Shown here in pieces: positions 1 through 5,831 of a stretch of 5,853 bases of DNA. The notes beneath the pieces were generated by a model, which worked only from the letters and a program-made list of their open reading frames with translations, was not told the origin of the DNA and searched no databases. Source of the DNA: an uncultured Clostridia bacterium (lineage in GTDB: Bacteria > Bacillota > Clostridia > Christensenellales > Aristaeellaceae); NCBI GenBank assembly GCA_946410395.1, contig CAMKAE010000143.1, positions 1 through 5,853 of the forward strand. The letters are read 5' to 3'. The number at the start of each line of letters is the position of its first letter. Positions within the stretch are counted from its first letter, which is position 1. The position numbers were made by a program, and so were the translations under genes.

Positions 1-1369
1 TCAGGTCCACCCACTTGCCCTGCCTGAAGCGGGTGCTCATCAGGATGAAGCGGGACAGCTGGTCGGACAGGATGCCGAACCAGATGCCGTCCAGGCCCAT
101 GTGGAAGACGTATACCAGCAGCAGCGTCACCGCCGTTCGGATGAAGGACACGCTGATCAGCGCCGCGTACAGGGCATAGCGCACATCCCCCGCCGCCCGC
201 AGACAAGCCGAGAAGATGATCTGCGAGATCTGCAGCAGCACGATCACCATGACGAAATAGTTGATCCGCACACCCATGTCGATCAGCGCTTCCTTGCTGC
301 CCTCCACCTCGGTGGTAAAGAAGATGCTCGTGAACCAGCGTCCGCCGACGAGCAGCATCAGCGACAGCGCGATGGAGATGACCAGGCCGATGCGCTGGCA
401 GATCTGGCCGTATTTCCGGGCCTCCTCCTTGCGCCCCGCGCCGAGCGATTCTCCCGTCAGGGCGATGGCCGCAACCTGCATGCCGTCCGCAAACGCGAAG
501 CCGAGGCCCAGCAGCTGCATCTCCACGTTGTGCACGGCAAACTCCGCCGTTCCCAGGCGGGCCGCCACCAGTGCCGTGGCCAGAAAGCCGATGCGCATGG
601 CGATGTTCTCCAGGGAGGTGTTGTAGGTCAGCCGCCAGATCGCCTTGGCGTCGTTCCGGGTGGGCTGCTCGTTCCGGTTCAGGATGTCCTGGATCCGGAT
701 ATAGCTCGTGGACCGCGTCAGCGAGACCAGGGCCATCCCGGCGGACACGATGGTGCCCAGCACCGTGGCGATGGCCGCGCCCCGGATGCCCATGGCGGGG
801 AAGATGCCCAGCCCGCCTCCGATGAGCAGGTAGTTGAAGATCACGTTGACCACGCTGCTGGTGAGGTTGGTCACCATGGACAGGCGCGTGTTGCCACTGC
901 CCCGCTGCGCGGAGTTGATGATCATGGTCAGGACATTGAAGAAGGTGCCGCTGATGATGATCCGGAAGTAGGTCACCGCGTCGTCATGGGTGTCCGCGTT
1001 GCTGCCGGCCAGCTGCATCATCTGCGGGGCCAGGGCCACGAACAGCACCGTGATCACGACGCAGAAGAGCATCGTGAACACCAGGGACGTCAGAAAAACC
1101 TTGCGGGCGTCCTCGGGCCGCTGCTCGCCTTTGCGCCGGGCCACCAGGGCCGACACGGCGACGTTCAGTCCGAAGAACAGCGTCAGGCTGATGAACTTCG
1201 GCTGCTGGGTCAGGCCCACCGCCGCCACCGCGTTTTTCCCCAGGGAGGAGACCATCAGCGTGTCGATCATGCCGGCCAGGGTCACAAAAAAGCTCTCCGC
1301 CATCGCCGGCCACGCCGTCGAGATCGCCCGCCTGGTCATGCTGCCCGTGGTGCTCTGCAATGCGGTCAT
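1..1369 (-). CDS. MATE-family efflux transporter (3' end cut by window edge)
   Basis: This encodes a multidrug and toxin extrusion (MATE) antiporter, an inner-membrane protein that exports cationic drugs or metabolites using a Na+ or H+ gradient. 456 codons are visible and the frame is unbroken. The first repeat carries GMIDTLMVSSLG (residues 33-44) followed by AVAAVGL; Asp36 sits where MATE proteins have their conserved TM1 acid. QRGSGNTR (155-162) closes the first half. The second repeat has an LGTAEFAVHNVEMQLLG-type helix (272-288), LTGESLGAGRKEEA (304-317) and CLRAAGDVRY (389-398). The last visible residues, RFRQGKWVDL, match the usual C-terminal end of Clostridial members, so only a few codons should be missing. 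The chosen start is the ATG at 1369-1367, which gives the usual short N-terminal lead. It lacks a well-spaced AGGAGG site, so the start is less certain than the identity. Substrate and coupling ion cannot be told. Confidence 0.93.
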   Translation of the reverse strand, partial: MTALQSTTGSMTRRAISTAWPAMAESFFVTLAGMIDTLMVSSLGKNAVAAVGLTQQPKFISLTLFFGLNVAVSALVARRKGEQRPEDARKVFLTSLVFTMLFCVVITVLFVALAPQMMQLAGSNADTHDDAVTYFRIIISGTFFNVLTMIINSAQRGSGNTRLSMVTNLTSSVVNVIFNYLLIGGGLGIFPAMGIRGAAIATVLGTIVSAGMALVSLTRSTSYIRIQDILNRNEQPTRNDAKAIWRLTYNTSLENIAMRIGFLATALVAARLGTAEFAVHNVEMQLLGLGFAFADGMQVAAIALTGESLGAGRKEEARKYGQICQRIGLVISIALSLMLLVGGRWFTSIFFTTEVEGSKEALIDMGVRINYFVMVIVLLQISQIIFSACLRAAGDVRYALYAALISVSFIRTAVTLLLVYVFHMGLDGIWFGILSDQLSRFILMSTRFRQGKWVDL

Positions 1370-1401
1370 ACGCCGAATCCCCCAGTCCTCTTTCCTCCTC
1401 C

Positions 1402-1429
1402 ATCTTAACACATCACCGCCAATTTGCAA
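1402..1429 (-). promoter_or_regulatory. Probable promoter of the MATE gene
   Basis: Read on the minus strand, TTGCAA (1429-1424) serves as a -35 box, followed by a 16-base spacer and a -10 box TAAGAT (1407-1402). The -10 box is preceded by TGT, which gives an extended -10 (TGn) element. Transcription would start near 1395, leaving a 5' leader of only about 25 bases before the ATG at 1369. It is called from consensus matching alone. Confidence 0.45.
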
Positions 1430-1455
1430 GCAATCTTTTGCGATATTGACAGATA

Positions 1456-1464
1456 TGGTATAAT
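1456..1464 (+). promoter_or_regulatory. Extended -10 promoter of the two-gene membrane unit
   Basis: TGGTATAAT is a perfect -10 hexamer (1459-1464) with the TGn extension, which can work without a good -35 box. The sequence 17 bases upstream (TTTTGC, 1436-1441) is a poor -35. A perfect TTGACA at 1446-1451 is too close to serve this -10, but it could pair at 18 bases with a weak TGGAAT (1470-1475). Transcription from the extended -10 would begin near 1471, which rules out start codons further upstream and supports the GTG at 1502. Confidence 0.7.
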
Positions 1465-1488
1465 GCAGGTGGAATCATGCGATGGCAG

Positions 1489-1494
1489 AGGAGG
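1489..1494 (+). promoter_or_regulatory. Ribosome binding site fixing the GTG start at 1502
   Basis: A perfect AGGAGG lies 7 bases before GTG 1502. The in-frame ATG at 1424 lies upstream of the promoter, and the in-frame ATG at 1463 sits inside the -10 box. The GTG is therefore the only well-supported start. Confidence 0.8.
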
Positions 1495-1501
1495 GAGAAA
1501 C

Positions 1502-1942
1502 GTGCCGGAAGAGAATGAAGTCAGCAAGCCCCGCAAATTCCTCAGCAGCGCCCTGAAAACCGTCAAGGGTGAGAACACCAAGGCGTTGATCGAGAGCTTC
1601 ACCGCCGAGATGACCCTGGTGGCGGAAGGCGTCTGTGAAGACCAGGCGCGCCTCCGCAGCCAGATGGACGCCCTCTCGGCGGAAGCGGACCGCAACCGCC
1701 AGCAGGCTGCCGGCGGCCTGGAAGCCCTTGAGAACAGCCTGCGAGAGCTGCAGCGGGACACCGACCAGAAGCTCGACAGCCTGGTCAGCCGGGTCAGCGT
1801 CCTGGAGCGCTCACTCAAAAAAGAGACGAAGCGCGAAAAGAAACGCTGGTTCTCCGGCAATCTTGTCGCCCAGCTGACCCTGCTGGCCGCCATCGTCTGC
1901 GGCGCGTGGGTCATCGTGACGCTGGTGAACAAGCTGTTCTGA
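1502..1942 (+). CDS. Coiled-coil protein with C-terminal membrane anchor, function unknown
   Basis: This is a 146-residue protein I do not recognise. A charged N-terminal segment (1-30) is followed by a long Glu/Gln/Arg/Leu-rich helical region (about 30-112). Within it, leucines spaced like heptads (L73, L76, L80, L83, L91, L94, V98, L101, L105) suggest a coiled coil. A strongly basic patch KKETKREKKR (106-115) precedes one hydrophobic helix (about 121-142) that runs almost to the end (VNKLF). This is a tail-anchored layout: the basic patch suggests the coiled coil stays in the cytoplasm. There is no signal peptide and no catalytic motif. The start is GTG, chosen from the 7-base spacing to AGGAGG. 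The next gene begins 16 bases downstream, so the two are probably co-transcribed. It could be a scaffold or membrane organiser, but that is speculation. Confidence 0.82.
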   Translation: MPEENEVSKPRKFLSSALKTVKGENTKALIESFTAEMTLVAEGVCEDQARLRSQMDALSAEADRNRQQAAGGLEALENSLRELQRDTDQKLDSLVSRVSVLERSLKKETKREKKRWFSGNLVAQLTLLAAIVCGAWVIVTLVNKLF

Positions 1943-1943
1943 C

Positions 1944-1949
1944 AGGAGG
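1944..1949 (+). promoter_or_regulatory. Ribosome binding site of the second membrane-unit gene
   Basis: AGGAGG starts two bases after the upstream stop codon and lies 9 bases before ATG 1959. It fixes the start and supports translation of both genes from one message. Confidence 0.8.
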
Positions 1950-1958
1950 TGACAGCCC

Positions 1959-2483
1959 ATGAAAACCTATGAGGAAATCGTAAAAGGCTACCGGAAGCGG
2001 CAGCGGGATACGGTGGTTGACACCATCGCCACCAGCCTGACCTATGTGGATGAGATCGCGGTGGAGACCGGCCTGCTCGAGGAGGTGGGCCTGATGACGG
2101 AACTGACCTCCTCGCTCTGCGGCGCGTTGCCCTTCGTCATCATCGCCGCCACCGAGGGCTCCAAGGTGGTCCTGGGGCGCAAGCCCGGCAAGACTGGCGT
2201 CAAAGACGGCGCCTTCCGCATGGTGAAAACCGGTGCGGCCCTGGGTGTCGGCGCGGCCGTCACCGCCACAGCTGGCTTTGCGGCCGCCATTCCGGTCACC
2301 ATGGGTGTCCGCGCGCTGTTTGACCGCTATAAGGTCAAGGCCCTCACGGACCGCCGCGTCCGGGGCCGCATCGACCGACTGCATCAGCTGAACCGGCAGC
2401 TCCGGGGAGAGCCGCTCCCATCGGATGAAGCGGCACCGTTTCTTCCGCCGGACGCGCTGCAGGCACAGGGAGAGGTCATCTGA
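1959..2483 (+). CDS. Small Gly/Ala-rich membrane protein, function unknown
   Basis: This is a 174-residue protein I cannot place in a named family. The N-terminal part (1-48) is charged and probably helical. A first hydrophobic stretch (about 49-64, LCGALPFVIIAA) runs into a TEGSKVVLGRK turn. A second, longer stretch (about 91-119) is very rich in Gly and Ala, with small residues spaced like a glycine zipper (TGAALGVGAAVTATAGFAAA). A basic tail follows (about 123-150, many Arg and Lys), ending in a Pro-rich tip (PLPSDEAAPFLPP, 152-164). Two membrane passes, or a hairpin in the membrane, are the likely topology. No enzymatic motif is seen. It is the second gene of a two-gene unit with the coiled-coil protein. 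Its TGA stop is backed by an immediate TAG, and an intrinsic terminator follows six bases after the TGA. A physical partnership with the upstream product is an inference from gene order. Confidence 0.85.
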   Translation: MKTYEEIVKGYRKRQRDTVVDTIATSLTYVDEIAVETGLLEEVGLMTELTSSLCGALPFVIIAATEGSKVVLGRKPGKTGVKDGAFRMVKTGAALGVGAAVTATAGFAAAIPVTMGVRALFDRYKVKALTDRRVRGRIDRLHQLNRQLRGEPLPSDEAAPFLPPDALQAQGEVI

Positions 2484-2488
2484 TAGTG

Positions 2489-2511
2489 ACAGGGGGTTAT
2501 CCCCCTGTTTT
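2489..2511 (+). terminator. Intrinsic terminator of the two-gene membrane unit
   Basis: An 8-bp perfect stem (ACAGGGGG at 2489-2496 with CCCCCTGT at 2501-2508) closes a TTAT loop and is followed by TTT, G, TGC and TTTT. It lies just past the double stop of the upstream gene and before the dapF promoter, which separates the two transcription units. Confidence 0.85.
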
Positions 2512-2531
2512 GTGCTTTTGGTGCATTTCGC

Positions 2532-2560
2532 TTGCAAGCCGGGCCGCTCCTTGTTATACT
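2532..2560 (+). promoter_or_regulatory. Sigma-70-type promoter of dapF-dapL
   Basis: A -35 box TTGCAA (2532-2537) and a -10 box TATACT (2555-2560) are separated by exactly 17 bases. The match is 4 of 6 and 5 of 6 to consensus. Transcription would start near 2567, about 29 bases before the dapF ATG. The -35 box is the core of a 10-base palindrome GCTTGCAAGC (2530-2539). The leader is too short for a lysine riboswitch. Confidence 0.75.
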
Positions 2561-2582
2561 GCATTCGAAGCAAGCGGCAGAG

Positions 2583-2588
2583 AGGAGG
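2583..2588 (+). promoter_or_regulatory. Ribosome binding site fixing the dapF start
   Basis: A perfect AGGAGG lies 7 bases before ATG 2596. The reading frame is open further upstream to an ATG at 2425, but that lies before the terminator and promoter. The 2596 start also gives the canonical N-terminus MRFTKMQGLGNDY. Confidence 0.85.
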
Positions 2589-2595
2589 CGGCAGC

Positions 2596-3411
2596 ATGCG
2601 GTTCACCAAAATGCAGGGTCTGGGCAATGATTATGTCTATGTCAGCCTTTTCAGCGAGACCGTGTGGGATCCCGCCGAGCTGGCCGTCCGGATCTCACAG
2701 CCCCATTACGGCGTCGGCGCGGACGGCCTGGTGCTGATCGGTCCGTCCGAAAAGGCCGACTTTTCCATGCGGATCTTCAACGCCGACGGTTCCGAGAGCG
2801 AAATGTGCGGCAACGCCATCCGCTGCATCGGCAAATACGTACGGGAGCGCGGGCTGACAGACCGGGATGCCGTCACGCTGGAGACCGGCGGCGGCATATG
2901 CCGGCTGAACCTTGCGATGAACGGGGGCAAAGTGGACAGCGTCACGGTGGACATGGGCAAGCCGGTGCTGGATCCCGCGAAGATCCCCGTCCTCTCGGGC
3001 AGCAGCACGGTGAAGGTTGCGGCGCTGGCGCAAACCGCCTTCTGCGTCTCCATGGGCAATCCCCACGCGGTGTTCTTTGTAGACAACCCCGGAGCGGTTC
3101 CCCTTTCCGAGCTCGGGCCCGCCATTGAAAACGATCCTGTCTTTCCCAGGCGTACCAACGTTGAGTTCGTCCGGGCGGTCAGCCCCGATCACCTGACGGT
3201 TCGCGTCTGGGAGCGCGGTGCGGGCGCGACCCTGGCCTGCGGCAGCGGCGCATGCGCAGCGCTGGTCGCCGCTGTCCTGACAGGCAGAAGCGGAAAGCAG
3301 GCAAGCGTAGCGCTCCCGGGCGGAGAATTGCAGATTAGCTGGGACGCCGACGGGCATATTCGCCAAACCGGCCCCGCAACATTTGTGTTTGACGGCGAAT
3401 GGCCGGATTGA
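2596..3411 (+). CDS. dapF: Diaminopimelate epimerase
   Basis: DapF interconverts LL- and meso-diaminopimelate in the cytoplasm. It is a PLP-independent racemase step that supplies lysine synthesis and peptidoglycan cross-linking. The product is 271 residues, a normal length for the family. It starts with the family signature KMQGLGNDYV (residues 5-14). The two catalytic cysteines are both present: Cys71 in NADGSESEMCGN (62-73) and Cys215 in ERGAGATLACGSGAC (206-220). Substrate-contact motifs GNPHAV (154-159) and RTNVEFV (186-192) are intact. Nothing is truncated or substituted. dapL follows after 17 bases with its own ribosome binding site, so the two form an operon of consecutive biosynthetic steps. 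Confidence 0.97.
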   Translation: MRFTKMQGLGNDYVYVSLFSETVWDPAELAVRISQPHYGVGADGLVLIGPSEKADFSMRIFNADGSESEMCGNAIRCIGKYVRERGLTDRDAVTLETGGGICRLNLAMNGGKVDSVTVDMGKPVLDPAKIPVLSGSSTVKVAALAQTAFCVSMGNPHAVFFVDNPGAVPLSELGPAIENDPVFPRRTNVEFVRAVSPDHLTVRVWERGAGATLACGSGACAALVAAVLTGRSGKQASVALPGGELQISWDADGHIRQTGPATFVFDGEWPD

Positions 3412-3417
3412 GATCAG

Positions 3418-3423
3418 AAGGAG
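3418..3423 (+). promoter_or_regulatory. Ribosome binding site fixing the dapL start
   Basis: AAGGAG lies 5 bases before ATG 3429. An in-frame ATG at 3399 overlaps the end of dapF and has no such site. Starting at 3429 gives the standard DapL N-terminus, with its NDNYQKLPGSYLF motif. Confidence 0.8.
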
Positions 3424-3428
3424 ACAGT

Positions 3429-4658
3429 ATGCTGCACATCAACGACAACTATCAAAAGCTCCCGGGCTCTTATCTCTTCGCCGAGACCGCCCGGCGGACC
3501 AAGGCTTATCAGGAAGCGCATCCGGAACAGGAAATTATCCGCCTGGGCATCGGCGATGTGACCCGGCCGCTGGTACCGGCCGTCATCACGGCCATGCATA
3601 AGGCCGTGGATGAGATGGGCCGCCGCGAAACCTTCCGCGGCTACGGGCCGGACTTCGGCTACGATTTCCTGGTGAACGCGATCCGGGATGGCGATTACGC
3701 CTCCCGGGGCATTGACCTGGCCTACGACGAGGTCTTCGTCTCGGACGGCGCCAAGAGTGATGTCGGCAACATTCAGGAGCTCTTCGCGCCGGATGCCGTG
3801 ATCGCCGTGACAGACCCGGTTTATCCGGTCTATGTGGACAGCAATGCCATGGCCGGCCGGGCCGGCAGCTGGACAGGTGAGCGCTGGGACCGCCTGGTCT
3901 ATCTGCCCTGCACAGAGGAGAACGGCTTTGTACCCAGTGTTCCAGACCACCCGGTGGATGTGCTCTACCTCTGCTATCCCAACAACCCCACCGGCACCGT
4001 CCTGACCAGGGCGCAGCTGAAGGTGTTCGTGGACTGGGCACGGAAAAACGGCGCCGTCATCATCTATGACGCCGCCTATAAAGCCTTTATCTCCACGCCA
4101 GAGATCCCTCTGTCCATCTACGAGATCGAAGGCGCCCGGGAAGTGGCCATCGAATGTTGCTCCTTCAGCAAAACAGCCGGCTTCACAGGTACCCGCTGCG
4201 CGTACACGGTCGTACCGCACGAGGTCAAAGGCCGCACGGCTGATGGCAAAGAAGTTGAACTGAACGCCATGTGGAAGCGCCGCATGGCCACCAAGTTCAA
4301 CGGCGTCAGCTACCCGGTCCAGCGGGCCGCAGCCGCGGTTTACACCGAGGAGGGACAGCGCCAGATCAAAGAAGTGATTGCGTATTATCTGGAGAATGCG
4401 CGCATCATCCGGGAGGGCCTGTCCGAGCGCGGATTCCGGATCTACGGCGGCGTGAATGCGCCCTATATCTGGCTGAAAACGCCCGAAGGCATTGACAGCT
4501 GGACCTTCTTCGACAAGCTGCTGAACGAATGCCGGGTGGTTGGCACGCCCGGCGCCGGCTTTGGCCCGAGCGGCGAAGGCTACTTCCGCCTGACAGCTTT
4601 CAACACACCTGAAAAGACCCGGGAAGCCATCAGCAGGCTGGACCTGTTCAAGCTGTAA
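3429..4658 (+). CDS. dapL: LL-diaminopimelate aminotransferase
   Basis: DapL is a PLP enzyme of the class I/II aminotransferases. It converts tetrahydrodipicolinate plus glutamate directly to LL-diaminopimelate, bypassing the succinylase or acetylase steps. The 409-residue length is that of the family. The N-terminus NDNYQKLPGSYLFAE (5-19) and IRLGIGDVTRPL (37-48) are DapL-specific in style. SDGAKSD (105-111) contacts the cofactor phosphate, YPNNPTG (183-189) carries the conserved Asn, and YDAAY (213-217) supplies the Asp for the pyridine nitrogen. SFSKTAGFTGTR (245-256) contains the Schiff-base Lys248, and GYFRLTAF (384-391) carries the carboxylate-binding Arg387. All key residues are intact. 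Its product is the substrate of the adjacent dapF. It probably shares the dapF promoter, as no promoter is evident in the 17-base gap. Confidence 0.97.
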   Translation: MLHINDNYQKLPGSYLFAETARRTKAYQEAHPEQEIIRLGIGDVTRPLVPAVITAMHKAVDEMGRRETFRGYGPDFGYDFLVNAIRDGDYASRGIDLAYDEVFVSDGAKSDVGNIQELFAPDAVIAVTDPVYPVYVDSNAMAGRAGSWTGERWDRLVYLPCTEENGFVPSVPDHPVDVLYLCYPNNPTGTVLTRAQLKVFVDWARKNGAVIIYDAAYKAFISTPEIPLSIYEIEGAREVAIECCSFSKTAGFTGTRCAYTVVPHEVKGRTADGKEVELNAMWKRRMATKFNGVSYPVQRAAAAVYTEEGQRQIKEVIAYYLENARIIREGLSERGFRIYGGVNAPYIWLKTPEGIDSWTFFDKLLNECRVVGTPGAGFGPSGEGYFRLTAFNTPEKTREAISRLDLFKL

Positions 4659-4712
4659 CCTGGATTTCGTCCGTCGCATGGGCAAAGATGCTGCGAAACG
4701 CGCCATCCGGCC

Positions 4713-4740
4713 ATCAGGGTTCTCTCCTGAGCTCCCTGAT
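4713..4740. terminator. Hairpin between convergent dapL and BASS genes, possible weak bidirectional terminator
   Basis: ATCAGGG (4713-4719) pairs with CCCTGAT (4734-4740). Inside, CTC (4722-4724) can pair with GAG (4729-4731) around a TCCT loop, giving 7 + 3 bp with a small internal mismatch. It sits about 55 bases after the dapL stop and about 30 bases after the minus-strand BASS stop, where a shared terminator would be expected. Neither strand shows a T-tract after the stem, so an intrinsic mechanism is doubtful. Confidence 0.35.
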
Positions 4741-4770
4741 CATGGAATACGCATTCAGCAGCATCTATTT

Positions 4771-5739
4771 CTATTCCTGAATCCGGCTCTGTTCTTCTTT
4801 TGTCGCATCTGTTCTCTTCGATTTGCGGTTGAACCAGCCCGCCAGGATGGCGCCGGATATATTATGCCATACGGAGAAAATCGCTCCCGGGACAGTCGCC
4901 ATGGGTAAGCTCGGAAAAGCGGATCCGGCAAGCGATGTTGCAAGCCCGGAATTCTGCATGCCGATCTCGATGGCAACCGCCTTTTTTCTGGGCAGATCCA
5001 TCTCAAACAGGACACCGATCAGATAGCCGCAGAGATAACCAAGCAAATTGTGAAGAATCACAACGGCAAAGACGATCAGTCCCGTAGACAGGATCTTTTC
5101 GCTGTTATGGGATACGACCGACGCCACAATCAAGCAGATGGCGATTACGGAAATCAACGAAAGAGAATCCCTGATTCTTTGGGTGTGCTTTTCAAAGAAT
5201 CTGTTGATCAGCAGCCCTAAGCCGATGGGCACAATCACAACCTGTATGATGGAGAGGAACATGGCTAGGGCATCCACGCTGACAGACGTTCTCAGATAAA
5301 GGTATGTCAGGAGGGGCGTAAGAAACGGTGCCAGTAAGGTATTGATTCCGGTCATTCCCACAGAAAGCGCTGTGTCGCCTTGTGACAGATAGGTGATGAC
5401 ATTGCTGGATGTTCCCCCGGGGCATGTTCCGACGAGAATGACCCCAACCAGCCATTCATCGTTCAAGCTGAATGCTTTCCCAAGCACAAAAGCCAGAAAA
5501 GGCATGACAAGGAACTGTGCCGCACATCCGATGATTATGTCTGCTGGTCTTTTGAATACAATGGCAAAATCAGACAGCTTCGTCGTAAGTCCCATGCCAA
5601 ACATGACGATCATCAGCAAATAATTGATCCAGTTCATCTGGATCCAGAGGCTTGTTCCCGGTACGAAAAGAGCCATTGCCGCAACACTCAGGACGATCCA
5701 GGCCATATTTCTGCCAACAAAGGCACTTACTTGCTTCAT
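4771..5739 (-). CDS. Bile acid:sodium symporter (BASS) family transporter
   Basis: This is a Na+-coupled symporter of the BASS/SBF family in the inner membrane, 322 residues with about ten hydrophobic helices, as usual for bacterial members. GTCPGGTSSNVITYLSQGD (104-122) followed by ALSVGMT (124-130) and NTLLAPFLTPLL (133-144) is the family core. EIGMQNSGLATSLA (258-271) is the second crossover motif. From memory of the bacterial ASBT structure, its Na+ ligands correspond here to Gln75, Ser112, Asn113, Ser126, Thr130, Glu258, Met261 and Gln262, all conserved. The start at ATG 5739 is chosen because AGGAAGGA (5751-5744) lies 4 bases ahead; an ATG 19 codons upstream (5796) has no such site. The charged tail (304-322) is cytoplasmic in style. 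Bacterial relatives carry bile acids, pantoate or other organic anions, and the sequence does not tell which. Base composition is lower in GC than in its neighbours. Confidence 0.93.
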   Translation of the reverse strand: MKQVSAFVGRNMAWIVLSVAAMALFVPGTSLWIQMNWINYLLMIVMFGMGLTTKLSDFAIVFKRPADIIIGCAAQFLVMPFLAFVLGKAFSLNDEWLVGVILVGTCPGGTSSNVITYLSQGDTALSVGMTGINTLLAPFLTPLLTYLYLRTSVSVDALAMFLSIIQVVIVPIGLGLLINRFFEKHTQRIRDSLSLISVIAICLIVASVVSHNSEKILSTGLIVFAVVILHNLLGYLCGYLIGVLFEMDLPRKKAVAIEIGMQNSGLATSLAGSAFPSLPMATVPGAIFSVWHNISGAILAGWFNRKSKRTDATKEEQSRIQE

Positions 5740-5743
5740 CTTA

Positions 5744-5751
5744 TCCTTCCT
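5744..5751 (-). promoter_or_regulatory. Ribosome binding site fixing the BASS start
   Basis: On the minus strand AGGAAGGA is followed by TAAG and then ATG at 5739. This decides for the shorter protein over the ATG at 5796. I see no convincing -35/-10 pair in 5752-5809. Confidence 0.7.
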
Positions 5752-5807
5752 CAAACGGTAAAAATTCAAGCTGCGCTGCGAAATCAGGACTGACATTTTT
5801 GAATGAG

Positions 5808-5831
5808 AAAAGCCCGACGAACATCGGGCTT
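5808..5831 (-). terminator. Intrinsic terminator, probably of a gene beyond the right edge
   Basis: Read on the minus strand, AAGCCCGA (5831-5824), a 6-base loop and TCGGGCTT (5817-5810) form a perfect 8-bp stem. It continues into TT and then CTC, so a four-T run (5811-5808) spans the stem end. It lies about 70 bases before the BASS start. The simplest reading is termination of an upstream minus-strand gene; a leader attenuator for the BASS gene is the alternative. Confidence 0.6.

Noticed and set aside
984..1403. Minus-strand open frame starting MEEERGLGDS, overlapping the MATE start
   Set aside because: It begins at an ATG inside the proposed -10/leader region, and its product is Gly/Arg/Asp/His-rich. 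It is a shifted frame of the MATE gene, whose own frame reads through with family motifs.
101..1408. Long plus-strand open frame of 435 codons opposite the MATE gene
   Set aside because: Its product is dominated by His, Gln, Arg, Asp and Gly with no domain or membrane pattern. It is the complement of a GC-rich gene with clear family motifs on the other strand.
1405..1932. Minus-strand open frame opposite the coiled-coil gene
   Set aside because: It is rich in Ser, Arg and Leu with no recognisable pattern and crosses the divergent promoter region. The plus-strand gene has the promoter, ribosome binding site and operon context.
2425..2595. Upstream extension of dapF to ATG 2425
   Set aside because: The added residues would span the end of the previous gene, a strong terminator and the dapF promoter, and they do not resemble DapF.
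3414..4706. Long minus-strand open frame of 430 codons opposite dapL
   Set aside because: dapL on the plus strand has every catalytic residue and a proper ribosome binding site. The antisense frame is open only because of high GC and codon bias.
4659..4770. Possible small gene or RNA in the convergent gap
   Set aside because: The only start in range (ATG 4678, plus strand) runs antisense into the BASS gene with no ribosome binding site. Apart from the hairpin at 4713-4740, I see no structure.
5740..5796. N-terminal extension of the BASS protein to ATG 5796
   Set aside because: The extra 19 residues are polar and basic and precede the usual family N-terminus. No ribosome binding site lies ahead of 5796, while one sits exactly before 5739.
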